A stretch of DNA of 64,000 nt, taken from Bacteroidales bacterium Phil6 (GTDB lineage Bacteria > Bacteroidota > Bacteroidia > Bacteroidales > F082). A program made the translations under genes and the position numbers. This document shows positions 27,401-35,870 of the stretch, piece after piece. The notes under the pieces were generated by a model that was given only the letters and a program-made list of their open reading frames with translations, made no database searches and was not told where the DNA came from. Each line of letters starts with the position of its first letter. The stretch's first letter is position 1. Location of the stretch: positions 62,001 to 126,000 of the forward strand of contig NWBN01000031.1 of assembly GCA_002633315.1 (NCBI GenBank), written 5' to 3'.

Positions 27401-27502
27401 ATCCCACCAACTGACTGTGGGCTCTAACGTCAAAAAATAGACGATGGTGGCAATGAGAAATACCACCCAACCGACAATGTTGTTTAATTTTTTGAAACTC
27501 AT
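24428..27502 (-). CDS. DUF2723 polytopic membrane protein, putative glycosyltransferase
   Basis: A 1024-residue protein. The N-terminus carries the DUF2723 signature: SWWDCGEYISTAYKLQVGHP at about residues 34-53, then PPGAPLFQMIGRFFSLFA. Around twelve hydrophobic segments follow through residue 600, then a large soluble C-terminal part with TPR-like helices (LAQALQEQGKNDSAVKVIDK). DUF2723 resembles protein O-mannosyltransferases and the TMEM260 group, so a lipid-linked sugar transferase acting at the outer face of the inner membrane is likely. In Bacteroidota such proteins may serve protein O-glycosylation, but that is inference. The start at 27502 is fixed by the -7 element at 27536-27543, which overlaps the longer alternative. 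Confidence 0.85.
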   Translation of the reverse strand: MSFKKLNNIVGWVVFLIATIVYFLTLEPTVSWWDCGEYISTAYKLQVGHPPGAPLFQMIGRFFSLFAFGDVTKVALMVNIMSALCSSLTILFLFWSITLLARKIWLKNGDDAPLSNKIAVLAAGAVGALAYTFTESFWFSAVEGEVYAMSSFCTALTFWAILKWEQVADDPYNYRWILFIAYLIGLSIGVHLLNLLCIPAVVYVIYFKKYKPTVKGFILSGILSILLLGFIQIVLIPLIVSLAGKIELFFVNVLGAPFNVGTVVYFILLIGLIVFGLYYTQKHKKVILNTIVLSFMFIVIGYSSFFMLIIRANANTPINENEPKDAISMLSYLKREQYGSWPILYGPYYNAKPYDAKDGSPIYVKDTEKGKYVITDYRRNTEPIYDDNMMTVFPRMWNGTKKTYISTYEHYIDKAKMKSVTEKQYNGETKRVLRPSFWQNLKYFIDYQCGHMYWRYFMWNFAGRQNDIQGEGEIENGNWVSGISFIDNARLGDQDNLPKSMQNPGHTEYYFLPLILGLIGLFYQINKKPEDAWIVFLLFFMTGLAIVMYLNQTPYQPRERDYAYAGSFYAFAIWIGFGVLYLTELAQKVIKNKTVAASSVGVLCLLIPVLMGAQGWEGHNRSGKTSALDWGKNYLTNLEPNAVIFTRGDNDTFPLWYVQEVEEYRTDVRVANFMLSSGYWYVHQMARKTYDSEKLPLALTPKQYDNGVNDRVAIYDVIGDYVELKDAIDFIKSDDPRTQLPIVSGEKINYLPSRKLKLTVDKEAVVRNGIVPENMKDRIVDTIFWTIPDNVDLLYKNDLMLLDFFASNNWERAVYFTSISDIKNVLGIDKYLHQEGLVHRFIPVEADYYYKNSGGVYVEGSYDLLMNKVNWGNINDPDVTLDPETRRNILYAKQSYLRLAQALQEQGKNDSAVKVIDKCLEFFPDDKMAFDFYMMYYPDLYYKAGATDKGDNLVNTIVTNALDNLNYYDSLKPRFKKYYTESIRENLALINQMYDITSKNKRTELSNELQSILNEKITMFYDIL

Positions 27503-27535
27503 GAGTTTATCTTTTTTTATACAAAAAATGTTTTG

Positions 27536-27543
27536 CAAAGATA
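27536..27543 (-). promoter_or_regulatory. Promoter -7 element of the DUF2723 gene
   Basis: On the minus strand this reads TATCTTTG, matching TAnnTTTG. It gives a leader of about 28 bases to the ATG at 27502. Confidence 0.65.
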
Positions 27544-27661
27544 CTTATTTTTTGTAAAAAATTATATTTTTTTTAAACTATGGAAGATGTTTTGTTTTAA
27601 AATATTGATTTTCAACAAAGATTTTTGATATTAAAAAAATGTAAAAAATTAAGGAATTTAC

Positions 27662-27691
27662 TTGACATGTAAGAAAAAATCAGTAATTTTG
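27662..27691 (+). promoter_or_regulatory. Promoter of the tRNA-Gln gene
   Basis: TTGACA at 27662-27667 and TAATTTTG at 27684-27691 are spaced 16 bases apart. The second element matches the Bacteroidota -7 sequence exactly. The tRNA begins 26 bases downstream. Confidence 0.7.
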
Positions 27692-27716
27692 CAACCGCAT
27701 TCATGATACAAGATGG

Positions 27717-27787
27717 TGTCGAATGGTGTAATGGTAGCACTGCAGATTTTGGTTCTGCCTGTCAAGGTTCGAATCCTTGTTCGACAA
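27717..27787 (+). tRNA. tRNA-Gln (anticodon TTG)
   Basis: A full cloverleaf folds from these 71 bases. The acceptor stem TGTCGAA pairs with TTCGACA. The anticodon stem GCAGA/TCTGC encloses TTTTGGT, giving anticodon TTG. The T-arm is CAAGG-TTCGAAT-CCTTG. CCA is not encoded (the next bases are CAA). It has its own promoter and a terminator at 27802, so it is a monocistronic tRNA gene. Confidence 0.96.
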
Positions 27788-27801
27788 CAAGTTAATCATA
27801 A

Positions 27802-27830
27802 AACCTGCTACGGTCGTAACAGGTTTTTTT
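27802..27830 (+). terminator. Terminator after tRNA-Gln
   Basis: AACCTG and TACG pair with CGTA and CAGGTT in one nearly continuous stem, followed by seven or more T. It ends only 14 bases before rimP, so the rimP operon needs its own promoter or depends on readthrough. Confidence 0.85.
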
Positions 27831-27843
27831 ATTTGTTGAATAA

Positions 27844-28305
27844 ATGATGACAAAAGAACAAATATTAAATATTGCTGAAGAATGTTTGGAGGGAAGCGAC
27901 AGGTTCGTCGTAGATGTCAATGTCGATAAAAATAATGTTATTGATGTTTTTATCGATGCCGATACTCAAGTGACAATAGAGAACTGTGTGGAGTTGAGCC
28001 GCTTTGTTGAGGAACATTTGAATAGAGATGTTGAGGATTATGAGTTGAATGTGTCGTCTGCCGGTATAGATTTTCCATTGAAGAAATTAAGACAATACAA
28101 CAAATATGTTGGAAAAGATTTGTTGGTGTCTTTTGTGGATGATACAAAGAAAATATTTAGATTGATATCATTTGATGAGAAACAGATTAAAGCTCACGAG
28201 GTGGTTACAAAAAAGTACGGCAAACTGTCGAAAATGTCTTTGGCTGATGCTGTCAATTTGTGTTTTGATGAAATAAAAGAAGTAAAACCGTATATAAACT
28301 TTTAA
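27844..28305 (+). CDS. rimP: Ribosome maturation factor RimP
   Basis: RimP assists late assembly of the 30S subunit. The 153-residue protein has the RimP N-terminal domain with NVIDVFIDADTQVTIENCVE and the signature LNVSSAGIDFPLKKLRQY (normally SSPGLDRPL in proteobacteria), then a C-terminal SH3-like region. The ATG at 27847 is an alternative start one codon later. It opens the conserved rimP-nusA-infB cluster; nusA follows after 21 bases. Confidence 0.93.
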   Translation: MMTKEQILNIAEECLEGSDRFVVDVNVDKNNVIDVFIDADTQVTIENCVELSRFVEEHLNRDVEDYELNVSSAGIDFPLKKLRQYNKYVGKDLLVSFVDDTKKIFRLISFDEKQIKAHEVVTKKYGKLSKMSLADAVNLCFDEIKEVKPYINF

Positions 28306-28326
28306 AGACAAGAAAAAAATAAAAAA

Positions 28327-29580
28327 ATGGAAACGTTGAACTTAATCGATACCTTTTCCGAATTTAAGGATTTTAAGAACATCGACCGTGAGGTGATGAT
28401 GCATATTCTTAAAGATGTGTTTAAGGCTATGTTGGCAAAGAAATATGGAAGCGACGAATATTTCGATATTATTGTCAACATCGACAAAGGTGACCTTGAG
28501 GTCTATCATAATCGTGTTGTCGTCGAAGACGGCGAAGTCGTTAATCCTCTTAGCGAGATAGCTTATTCCGACGCCATCAAGATAGAACCTGATTTCGAAG
28601 TCGGTGACGAAGTGGCTGAGATTGTCAATATTCTCGATTTCGGAAGACGCGATATCCTTGCCATCAGACAAAACCTGCAAACCAAGATCTCTGAATATGA
28701 AAAAGACAATATTTATAATAAATATAAGGAAAAAGTTGGTGAGATTGTCAATGCTGAGGTAAACCAGGTCTTTAAAAAAGAGATAATGGTTGTCGATGAA
28801 GATAACATAGAATTGATATTGCCTAAAAGTGAACAGATTCCGGCTGATATTTACAAAAAAGGGGATTCTATTCGCGCTGTGGTGAAAAGTGTGGAGATTA
28901 AGAATGCCAAGCCGGTTATTATTTTGTCAAGAACCGATGAGATATTCTTGCAACGTCTTTTCGAGATGGAAGTTCCGGAAGTTTATGACGGTCTTATTAC
29001 TATTCGTAAGATAGTGAGAGAACCCGGACAAAGAGCCAAGATAGCCGTCGAATCATACGACGACCGTATTGACCCCGTGGGCGCTTGCGTCGGCATGAAA
29101 GGTTCCCGCATCCATGGTATTGTCAGAGAGTTGAGAAACGAAAATATTGATGTTATCAACTATACTTCAAAACCCGACTTGTTTATCACAAGAGCTCTTA
29201 GCCCGGCAAAGATTTCTTCTATTATTATCAAGGAAGATAAGAAAACTGCCGAGGTATATATGGATAATGACCAGGTTAGCCTCGCTATCGGTAAGGGCGG
29301 ATATAATATAAAACTCGCCGGAAAACTTACCGGTTATGCCATAGATGTCTATCGTAATACAGAAGAAATTGAGACTGAAGATGACGTTGACCTTAGAGAG
29401 TTTACCGACGAGATCGATGAATGGATTATCGAGTCTCTCATAAATATGGGTTGTGACACGGCAAAGAATGTGCTCGCCTATAAACCTGAAGAAGTGGCTT
29501 CACGTGCTGACCTCGAAATAGAAACAGTACAAGAGGTGTTCCGCATCTTGAATGCTGAGTTCGCTGACGAAGATGAATAA
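28327..29580 (+). CDS. nusA: Transcription termination/antitermination factor NusA
   Basis: NusA binds RNA polymerase and modulates pausing, termination and antitermination. The 417-residue protein has the N-terminal polymerase-binding domain, an S1 domain (about 135-200), and KH domains visible as DPVGACVGMKGSRIHGIVREL and VSLAIGKGGYNIKLAGKLTG. A short acidic C-terminal helical part follows; the extra acidic repeats of E. coli NusA are absent, as usual in Bacteroidota. It lies 21 bases after rimP and 48 before infB. Confidence 0.96.
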   Translation: METLNLIDTFSEFKDFKNIDREVMMHILKDVFKAMLAKKYGSDEYFDIIVNIDKGDLEVYHNRVVVEDGEVVNPLSEIAYSDAIKIEPDFEVGDEVAEIVNILDFGRRDILAIRQNLQTKISEYEKDNIYNKYKEKVGEIVNAEVNQVFKKEIMVVDEDNIELILPKSEQIPADIYKKGDSIRAVVKSVEIKNAKPVIILSRTDEIFLQRLFEMEVPEVYDGLITIRKIVREPGQRAKIAVESYDDRIDPVGACVGMKGSRIHGIVRELRNENIDVINYTSKPDLFITRALSPAKISSIIIKEDKKTAEVYMDNDQVSLAIGKGGYNIKLAGKLTGYAIDVYRNTEEIETEDDVDLREFTDEIDEWIIESLINMGCDTAKNVLAYKPEEVASRADLEIETVQEVFRILNAEFADEDE

Positions 29581-29628
29581 TTTTTGTTATACATCGTAAA
29601 AGATTTGATTATTAACTAACATTTACCT

Positions 29629-32600
29629 ATGTCCGAAGAAAATATAAATATCAGAATTTCAAAAGTAGCCAAGGAGTTCAATGTGGGTGTGTCCACCATT
29701 ATTGAATTTCTTGCAAAAAAAGGTCATAAGATAGACCCTTCACCGAATACTAAAATAAATAAAGAGTTATATGCTTTGCTTGAAAAAGAATATCGTTCGG
29801 AGAAAGAGGTGAAGATGAATTCCGAACAGATCTTCATTAAAAATATAAGCAAAAAAGTAGTGCAGAAAAATACTGACAATGAGTTGGAGGAAGAAAAACT
29901 CTCTATTAAGACCAATATTATAGAAAATGCTCCGGAGACGTCTTCCCAATCTCGTGATTATAGTTCTGTCAAGAAAGTTGAAGAACCTGAGTTAAAACAA
30001 GAAAAGAAACAAGAGGAGGTGGTTTCAACTATAGTGGAACCGGTGAAGGTGAATGAGCCTGTGACAGAGGTGAAGGAAGAGGTGAAATTGGCACCTGTCT
30101 CTGTTGTCCGGCCTGTCGCGGAACCTAAACAGGAACCTGTACAGGAAAAAACTGATGACATGAAACCGGATTCCGTTGACAAGGTGACTCAGATGCCAAC
30201 TGTGTCTGCTGACGAATATAAGGACCCTGTCAATAATAATGTGTCGTCACCCGATGATAATCTCCCTGTTCAGGACAAAGCAGGTATTCAGGTTACTATT
30301 GTTGGGAAAATAGACCTTCCTAATACTAAAAAGGACAAAAAAGGTAATGAACATAAGTCGGACAAATCTAATGATGATGGTAAGAAACCTCATAATCAAC
30401 ATAATAATAAAGGTGCTAATGATGCTAAGAAAGAACATGGTAAGGATAATGCCGTTAATAAGTCTTCTTTAGTCAAACCTAATGACAAACATAATCCTAT
30501 CGATAATAACAAGGATAAGAAAGAACATATTCCTGCTGCTGATGTTGCAGCTACTAAACAGGAACAGAAACAGGAACCTGTGGGTCCTCGTTTTATAGGC
30601 ACTGTGGTTGATAAACTTGAAGGTCCTAAGATAGTTGATAAAATAGATCTTCCTGATGACAATAAAAAGTTTAAAAAGTCCAAACCTCAACCTGTGGTTT
30701 CTTCTTCAGATGAGAAAATTGGTAAAGATAAAAAGAAAAAACGTAAACGCATAGACAAGAAACTTGTCGATACTAATGATATTATCTCTGAGAAATCAAA
30801 ACAGGATAATAAAGGAGGTAAACAACAAGGTGGAAATTCCGGCAAATCCGGAGGAAAGCCTAATAAAGGTGACAAAAACAAATCTAACCGTTTTGGCAAT
30901 AAAGGTAAAAATGTTGTTGAAGAGAAAGTGGAGGTGTCGGAAGAAGATATCCAGAAACAGATAAAAGAGACATTGGCTCGTCTGTCAGCTCCCGGTAAAT
31001 CGAAAACTTCAAAACATAGACGCGAGAAACGTCAGAGTATTGCCAATGAAATGGAGGAGGAAAGAATGCATGAACAGGAAGAAAAGAAAATTCTCAAGGT
31101 TACGGAGTTCGTTACTGCTAATGAACTCGCAACCATGATGAATATTCCTGTTACCAAGGTCATTTCCACATGTATGACACTCGGCGTGTTCGTATCCATA
31201 AATCAGCGTCTTGATGCTGAAATTCTTTCTGTCGTTGCTGAGGAATTCGGATTCAAGGTGGAGTTTACAAGTATTGATGTGCAGGAGGCTATTGCAGAGA
31301 ATGATGAACCTGACAGACCGGAAGATATGGTGTCAAGGGCTCCCATTGTCACTGTCATGGGACACGTTGACCACGGTAAGACCAAGTTGCTCGACTTCAT
31401 ACGGCACTCCAACGTGGTCGCCGGTGAGGCAGGCGGTATTACTCAACATATTGGTGCTTATGAGGTGCGTACCGAGTCGGGCAAGAAAATCATCTTCCTC
31501 GATACTCCGGGTCATGAGGCGTTTACTGCCATGCGTGCCCGTGGTGCCAAATTGACTGACGTCGCCATTATCGTTATTGCAGCTGACGACAGCGTCATGC
31601 CTCAGACTGTTGAGGCTATCAACCATGCTCAGGCTGCTGATGTGCCTATAGTCTTCGCAATAAATAAGATAGATAAACCTACTGCCAACCCTCAGAAGAT
31701 ATATGAACAACTTGCACAGATGAATATTCTCGTGGAGGAGTGGGGCGGCAAGTATCAATCGCAGGAGATATCTGCCAAGATGGGGCTCAATGTTGATAAA
31801 CTTCTCGAGAAAGTGCTTCTTGAAGCTGAGCTGCTCGACCTTAAAGGTAATCCTAACCGTCTTGCCAAAGGTACCATTATAGAATCGGCTTTGGATAAGG
31901 GTAGAGGTTATGTCGCCAAGGTGCTTGTTCAGGACGGTACTTTGAGAATAGGTGATATTGTACTTGCCGGTACTACTTATGGCAAAGTGAAAGCTATGTT
32001 TAATGAACGTAATCAGCTTCTCAAGGAGGCAGGTCCTTCTACCCCATTGCTGCTTCTCGGCCTTAATGGCGCTCCTCAGGCTGGCGACAACTTCAATGTT
32101 ATGTCGGATGAGAAAGAGGTGAAGTCTATTGTAAGTCGCCGCCAACAGTTGCAGAGAGAACAGGGGCTCCGAACCCAGAAACATATTACCCTCGATGAGA
32201 TTGGGCGTCGTATTGCTATAGGTGATTTTAAAGAGTTGAATATTATTGTTAAGGCAGACGTCGATGGTTCGGTGGAGGCATTGTCCGACTCATTGTTGAA
32301 GCTTTCTACCAACGAAGTACAAGTCAATGTCATACACAAGTCAGTGGGTGCTATCAGTGAGTCTGATATCATGTTGGCTTCTGCATCTAATGCTATCATA
32401 GTTGGCTTCAACGTTCGTCCTACATTGCAGGCACGCAGGATAGCAGAAAGAGAACAGATAGATATTCGTCTTTATTCGATTATTTATCAGGCTATTGAAG
32501 AGATTAAGGCAGCTATTGAAGGTATGCTCGCTCCTAAGATGGAAGAGGTCGTCACTTGTAATATTGAGATTAGAGAAGTATTCAATATCAGTAAGGTTGG

Positions 32601-32841
32601 ACGTATTGCCGGTTGCTTGGTGCTCGATGGAAAAGTCAATCGTCAGACTAAGATACGTATTATCAGAGATGGTATTGTGGTACATACAGGCACATTGGGT
32701 TCTCTGAAACGTTTTAAGGATGATGTTAAGGAGGTGTCCGCCGGTTATGAGTGCGGACTCAATATTCAGGACTACAATGACATCAAGGTCGGTGATATCA
32801 TCGAAGGATATACGGAAAAAGAGGTGGCAAGAAAACTGTAA
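29629..32841 (+). CDS. infB: Translation initiation factor IF-2
   Basis: IF-2 is the GTPase that delivers initiator tRNA to the ribosome. The 1070-residue protein starts with an IF2-N domain ([20 protein letters not shown]), followed by about 400 low-complexity residues rich in Lys, Asp, Asn, Gln and Glu (residues 70-470). The second IF2-N domain is near 490. The G domain carries [12 protein letters not shown] (G1), DTPGHEAF (G3) and NKID (G4), followed by the C-terminal beta-barrels. The long linker makes it larger than the roughly 890-residue E. coli form, as is common in Bacteroidota. It is followed by a terminator at 32870. Confidence 0.97.
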   Translation: MSEENINIRISKVAKEFNVGVSTIIEFLAKKGHKIDPSPNTKINKELYALLEKEYRSEKEVKMNSEQIFIKNISKKVVQKNTDNELEEEKLSIKTNIIENAPETSSQSRDYSSVKKVEEPELKQEKKQEEVVSTIVEPVKVNEPVTEVKEEVKLAPVSVVRPVAEPKQEPVQEKTDDMKPDSVDKVTQMPTVSADEYKDPVNNNVSSPDDNLPVQDKAGIQVTIVGKIDLPNTKKDKKGNEHKSDKSNDDGKKPHNQHNNKGANDAKKEHGKDNAVNKSSLVKPNDKHNPIDNNKDKKEHIPAADVAATKQEQKQEPVGPRFIGTVVDKLEGPKIVDKIDLPDDNKKFKKSKPQPVVSSSDEKIGKDKKKKRKRIDKKLVDTNDIISEKSKQDNKGGKQQGGNSGKSGGKPNKGDKNKSNRFGNKGKNVVEEKVEVSEEDIQKQIKETLARLSAPGKSKTSKHRREKRQSIANEMEEERMHEQEEKKILKVTEFVTANELATMMNIPVTKVISTCMTLGVFVSINQRLDAEILSVVAEEFGFKVEFTSIDVQEAIAENDEPDRPEDMVSRAPIVTVMGHVDHGKTKLLDFIRHSNVVAGEAGGITQHIGAYEVRTESGKKIIFLDTPGHEAFTAMRARGAKLTDVAIIVIAADDSVMPQTVEAINHAQAADVPIVFAINKIDKPTANPQKIYEQLAQMNILVEEWGGKYQSQEISAKMGLNVDKLLEKVLLEAELLDLKGNPNRLAKGTIIESALDKGRGYVAKVLVQDGTLRIGDIVLAGTTYGKVKAMFNERNQLLKEAGPSTPLLLLGLNGAPQAGDNFNVMSDEKEVKSIVSRRQQLQREQGLRTQKHITLDEIGRRIAIGDFKELNIIVKADVDGSVEALSDSLLKLSTNEVQVNVIHKSVGAISESDIMLASASNAIIVGFNVRPTLQARRIAEREQIDIRLYSIIYQAIEEIKAAIEGMLAPKMEEVVTCNIEIREVFNISKVGRIAGCLVLDGKVNRQTKIRIIRDGIVVHTGTLGSLKRFKDDVKEVSAGYECGLNIQDYNDIKVGDIIEGYTEKEVARKL

Positions 32842-32869
32842 TCTTTTTATATTTCAATAAATATGAAAA

Positions 32870-32897
32870 AGAGGGATATGATGTCTCTCTTTTTTTT
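32870..32897 (+). terminator. Terminator after infB
   Basis: AGAGGGA pairs with TCTCTCT (one G-T wobble) over a seven-base loop and runs into eight T. It ends the rimP-nusA-infB unit. Confidence 0.8.
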
Positions 32898-32941
32898 ATT
32901 TTATTGTTTGATATATTGAATGTTGTGTCATTAAGAAAAAT

Positions 32942-32972
32942 AAAAAAAAAGAGGACGACATGCGTCATCCTC
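32942..32972 (-). terminator. Terminator after tsf
   Basis: On the minus strand, GAGGA and GAC pair with GTC and TCCTC around GCAT, then nine T follow. It ends the rplM-rpsI-rpsB-tsf unit 28 bases after the tsf stop. Confidence 0.85.
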
Positions 32973-32999
32973 AAATTTATCGATTCAAATCAATATGAT

Positions 33000-33827
33000 T
33001 TAACCTAATTTCACGCGGTAGAAAGCTGTAACTGTAGCGTCTTTGTCGCCGGTTTGAATATATTCTTTTACGCTTTTGCCTTCGGCTATCAAAGAGTCTT
33101 GATGCAACAAGGTGTTTGTTTTGTAGAATTTATTCAATTTACCCATGGCGATTTTCTCGAGCATGGCTTCCGGTTTGCCTTCATTACGAGCTTGTTCCAT
33201 GCCGATTTCCATTTCGCGTTGTTTGACGTCTGCAGGGACATCGTTTTCATCTATTGAGATGGGGTCCATTGCTGCGATCTGGAGGGCTACTTCGTGAGCT
33301 ATCTCCTTGATACCGTTAAAGGTCTTGTTGAAAGCTACTATGGTGGCAAGACGGTTGCCCTGGTGATTGTAGTTGGTTACAAAAGGAGCTTCTAAAGCGA
33401 AGTACTTGCCCAACTGTACTTTCTCACCCGTCTTACCGGACAAGTCGGTGATATGGTCTTCAATAGGACGACCGTTGAGTGATGCTGATTTAAGAGTATC
33501 GATATCTTTAATCTTATTGGCTACTGCGAAGTCGAGAATTTCTTTTGTGCAGTTTACGAAGTCGGAGTTGGCACCGACGAAGTCGGTTTCGCAGTTAAGC
33601 ATCACGACAGCGGCGAAAGTGTTGTCTTCTGTTGTTTTGGAGAGGACACAACCTTCTGCAGCTTCGCGGTCGGCTCTTTTAGCGGCTATTTTCTGCCCTT
33701 TTTTGCGGAGATAGTCAATAGCAGCTTCATAGTCGCCGTTACATTCGACAAGGGCTTTTTTGCAGTCCATCATACCTGCGCCGGTCATTTGTCTTAGTTC
33801 ATTAACTTGAGCAGCTGTAATATTCAT
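33000..33827 (-). CDS. tsf: Elongation factor Ts
   Basis: EF-Ts exchanges GDP for GTP on EF-Tu. The 275-residue protein begins with the UBA-like domain, including RQMTGAGMMDCKKALVECNG (residues 12-31), then the core with NCETDFVGANSDF and the two-part dimerisation domain. This is close to the common length. It follows rpsB by 24 bases in the classical rpsB-tsf pair. Confidence 0.96.
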   Translation of the reverse strand: MNITAAQVNELRQMTGAGMMDCKKALVECNGDYEAAIDYLRKKGQKIAAKRADREAAEGCVLSKTTEDNTFAAVVMLNCETDFVGANSDFVNCTKEILDFAVANKIKDIDTLKSASLNGRPIEDHITDLSGKTGEKVQLGKYFALEAPFVTNYNHQGNRLATIVAFNKTFNGIKEIAHEVALQIAAMDPISIDENDVPADVKQREMEIGMEQARNEGKPEAMLEKIAMGKLNKFYKTNTLLHQDSLIAEGKSVKEYIQTGDKDATVTAFYRVKLG

Positions 33828-33851
33828 GAGTTTAATATTTTACGTTAACAA

Positions 33852-34679
33852 TCAGTTTTTTTTGTTGACAGATTTGCGAGGTCTTCTTTGACGTTTGCGT
33901 TCGTCTTTTTCCTCAGTATCGTCGTCTTGTACTTTTTCTTTGATTTCTTCTTCTACCTCTTCTTCGACAAAATCTTCTTTGTCTTTAGAGTTTTTACGTT
34001 CGGTAAGCCCCTCTTCTATGGCTTCTACCATTCTGCTGACGATAAGTGCTATGGATTTTGAAGCGTCGTCATTGGCAGGTATAGGGAAGTCGATGAGGTT
34101 GGGATTGGAATTGGTATCGACTATGGCGAAAGTAGGAATGTTGAGTTTTCTTGCTTCTGCAACAGCGATATGTTCTTTTATGACATCCACCACGAATACT
34201 GCACTTGGGAGTCTGCTGAGGTCAGCGATACTGCCGAGGTTCTTCTCGAGTTTCTCACGTTCACGTTCTATCTGAAGACGTTCACGTTTTGAAAGGTTGC
34301 TGTATGAACTGCTGGCCATCATTTTGTCTATGCTGACCATTTTACGCACGGCTTTGCGTATGGTGGAGAAGTTGGTGAGCATTCCGCCGGGCCAACGTTC
34401 TGTCACGTATGGCATGTTGACTCTTTTCACGAGTTCTGCCACTATGTCTTTTGCCTGTTTCTTTGTAGCTACGAAAAGGATTTTCTTTCCTGATCTTGCT
34501 AATTGACGAAGAGCATTTGCTGCTTCATCTATTTTGGCTTGTGTCTTGTACAAGTCTATTATATGGATACCATTACGTTCCATAAAGATGTACGGTGCCA
34601 TGTTGGGATTCCATTTTCTTCTCAAGTGTCCAAAGTGACAACCGGCATCTAATAATTCTTCAAATGTTGTTTGTGTCAT
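33852..34679 (-). CDS. rpsB: 30S ribosomal protein S2
   Basis: The 275-residue protein has the S2 signatures LLDAGCHFGHLRRKWNPNM near the N-terminus, FVATKKQAKDIV, and AIVDTNSNPNLIDFPIPAND in the C-terminal half. After the globular domain there is a charged tail of about 45 residues, first acidic (EEEVEEEIKE) then basic (RKRQRRPRKS), which is longer than in E. coli but common in Bacteroidota. The gap of 105 bases upstream to rpsI includes a possible leader hairpin (34716-34747). Confidence 0.96.
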   Translation of the reverse strand: MTQTTFEELLDAGCHFGHLRRKWNPNMAPYIFMERNGIHIIDLYKTQAKIDEAANALRQLARSGKKILFVATKKQAKDIVAELVKRVNMPYVTERWPGGMLTNFSTIRKAVRKMVSIDKMMASSSYSNLSKRERLQIEREREKLEKNLGSIADLSRLPSAVFVVDVIKEHIAVAEARKLNIPTFAIVDTNSNPNLIDFPIPANDDASKSIALIVSRMVEAIEEGLTERKNSKDKEDFVEEEVEEEIKEKVQDDDTEEKDERKRQRRPRKSVNKKN

Positions 34680-34715
34680 GAGATTTCTTTTTAATGTTTA
34701 CATTCACGAATGCAA

Positions 34716-34747
34716 TTGCTGAGTAGCTCTTTTATAGATCTCAACAA
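34716..34747 (-). promoter_or_regulatory. Possible hairpin in the rpsB leader
   Basis: On the minus strand, TTGTTGAG can pair with CTCAGCAA (one wobble) around a 16-base loop, about 37 bases before the rpsB ATG. It might be an S2 autoregulation site or simply an RNA-processing structure between rpsI and rpsB. Confidence 0.3.
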
Positions 34748-34784
34748 TTTGGATACTAAACACAAATGCTTGCCTTTTGATAGA

Positions 34785-35171
34785 CTAACGTTTGCTGAAC
34801 TGGAATTTCTTACGGGCTTTCGGCTGACCGGGTTTCTTGCGTTCTACCATTCTCGGGTCACGACGCATCAAACCTTTAGCTTTCAAAGTAGGGCGATACT
34901 CCGGATTGATTTCGCATAATGCTCTGCTTATTGCTAATCTTAAAGCTTCTGCCTGTCCGTTGATTCCGCCACCGTCGAGGTTTACCTTGATGTCGAATTT
35001 TCCGATGTTGTCGGTTAACATCAAAGGTTGTTCAACAACGTAGTGAAGGATACTTGTTGGGAAATACTCCTTGTAGTCTCGCTTGTTTACCGTAATTGTG
35101 CCGTTGCCGCTCTTCATGTATATACGTGCAACAGCTGTCTTTCTTCTACCTAAAGCGTTGATTACTTCCAT
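34785..35171 (-). CDS. rpsI: 30S ribosomal protein S9
   Basis: A 128-residue S9 protein. LGRRKTAVARIYM lies near the N-terminus, DGGGINGQAEALRLAISRAL in the middle, and the basic C-terminus RKKFQFSKR reaches the P-site tRNA. It follows rplM by five bases, the universal L13-S9 pairing. Confidence 0.97.
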   Translation of the reverse strand: MEVINALGRRKTAVARIYMKSGNGTITVNKRDYKEYFPTSILHYVVEQPLMLTDNIGKFDIKVNLDGGGINGQAEALRLAISRALCEINPEYRPTLKAKGLMRRDPRMVERKKPGQPKARKKFQFSKR

Positions 35172-35176
35172 GATGA

Positions 35177-35629
35177 TTATTTGGTGTTTATTTTAAGTTC
35201 TATTGGTTGTTGTGCCTGATGTTTGTGGTCAGGTCCTTCATATACATACAGGTTGCGGAATATGGCACTGCCGAGACGTGTCTTGGGAAGCATTCCTTTT
35301 ATGGCATGTTCCAACACGAAAATAGGCTTCTTTGCCAACTGTTCCTTAACGGTTTTTACTCTCTGTCCACCGGGATATCCTGTGTAGTGAACGTATGTCT
35401 TCTGATTCATCTTGTTGCCGGTGAGGAGTATTTTTTCGGCATTGATAATGATGACATTATCGCCACAATCACTGTGGGGAGTATAGCATGTCTTCCTCTT
35501 TCCTCTCAAAATCTGTGCAACTTCCGAAGCTAATCTGCCCAGAACTTGTCCTTCAGCATCAACAACATACCACTTCTTGTTGGCATGCTCCTTATTGACG
35601 CTTACTGTTTTGTAACTTAATGTATCCAT
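35177..35629 (-). CDS. rplM: 50S ribosomal protein L13
   Basis: A 150-residue L13 protein. Recognisable segments are WYVVDAEGQVLGRLASEVAQ, HSDCGDNVIIINAEKILLTG, KTYVHYTGYPGG and AIKGMLPKTRLG. The gene begins the rplM-rpsI-rpsB-tsf operon. Its mRNA has a leader of about 125 bases containing the two-part hairpin at 35680-35719, which is a candidate L13 autoregulatory site. Confidence 0.97.
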   Translation of the reverse strand: MDTLSYKTVSVNKEHANKKWYVVDAEGQVLGRLASEVAQILRGKRKTCYTPHSDCGDNVIIINAEKILLTGNKMNQKTYVHYTGYPGGQRVKTVKEQLAKKPIFVLEHAIKGMLPKTRLGSAIFRNLYVYEGPDHKHQAQQPIELKINTK

Positions 35630-35679
35630 TTGATTAATAATAATTTATGCTGTTTGTTCAACATTTTTTGGAATCTCTT

Positions 35680-35719
35680 CAGACTGTTTCCCTCGGCTTA
35701 ATGCCGAGATTTACCAGCC
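35680..35719 (-). promoter_or_regulatory. rplM: Structured leader RNA of rplM, candidate L13 autoregulation element
   Basis: On the minus strand the base helix AGGCTG/CAGTCT (one G-U pair) and the upper helix CTCGGC/GCCGAG are separated by a purine-rich asymmetric internal loop (GTAAAT against GGAAA) and capped by ATTAA. It lies about 50 bases before the rplM ATG, in a transcript starting at the promoter at 35758. Ribosomal-protein leaders before rplM have been proposed in Bacteroidia; I could not run a covariance model to confirm that this one belongs. Confidence 0.6.
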
Positions 35720-35757
35720 TATAGAAATCCCCTTTTTTTCTTGTTTAAATCGGGTTG

Positions 35758-35784
35758 CAAAATTACAATTTTTTTTGTATCAAA
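35758..35784 (-). promoter_or_regulatory. Promoter of the rplM operon
   Basis: On the minus strand the -7 element TAATTTTG (35758-35765) and a -33 TTTG (35781-35784) are spaced by about 15 bases. This is the evident start of the ribosomal-protein operon. Confidence 0.7.
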
Positions 35785-35834
35785 CAAATAAGTTTGAAAT
35801 TATTTTTTTATTTTTAAAAATCTTTGCAAAAGAT

Positions 35835-35870
35835 AAAAAAATAAGCCGGTAAAAAAGATGTCAGGCTTAT
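35835..35870 (-). terminator. Probable terminator downstream of the orphan membrane-protein pair
   Basis: On the minus strand, ATAAGCC pairs with GGCTTAT around a 16-base loop and is followed by a run of six or more T. It lies about 345 bases after the stop of the membrane-protein gene, so the transcript may carry a long 3' region. Confidence 0.55.

Noticed and set aside
30000-31000. Repetitive low-complexity stretch in infB as a possible repeat array
   Set aside because: The repetition reflects the Lys/Gln/Asp-rich linker of IF-2 in frame; there are no regular DNA repeats and no CRISPR spacing.
31333-32184. Minus-strand open frame opposite the infB G domain
   Set aside because: It mirrors strongly biased codons of infB and shows no motif or start signal.
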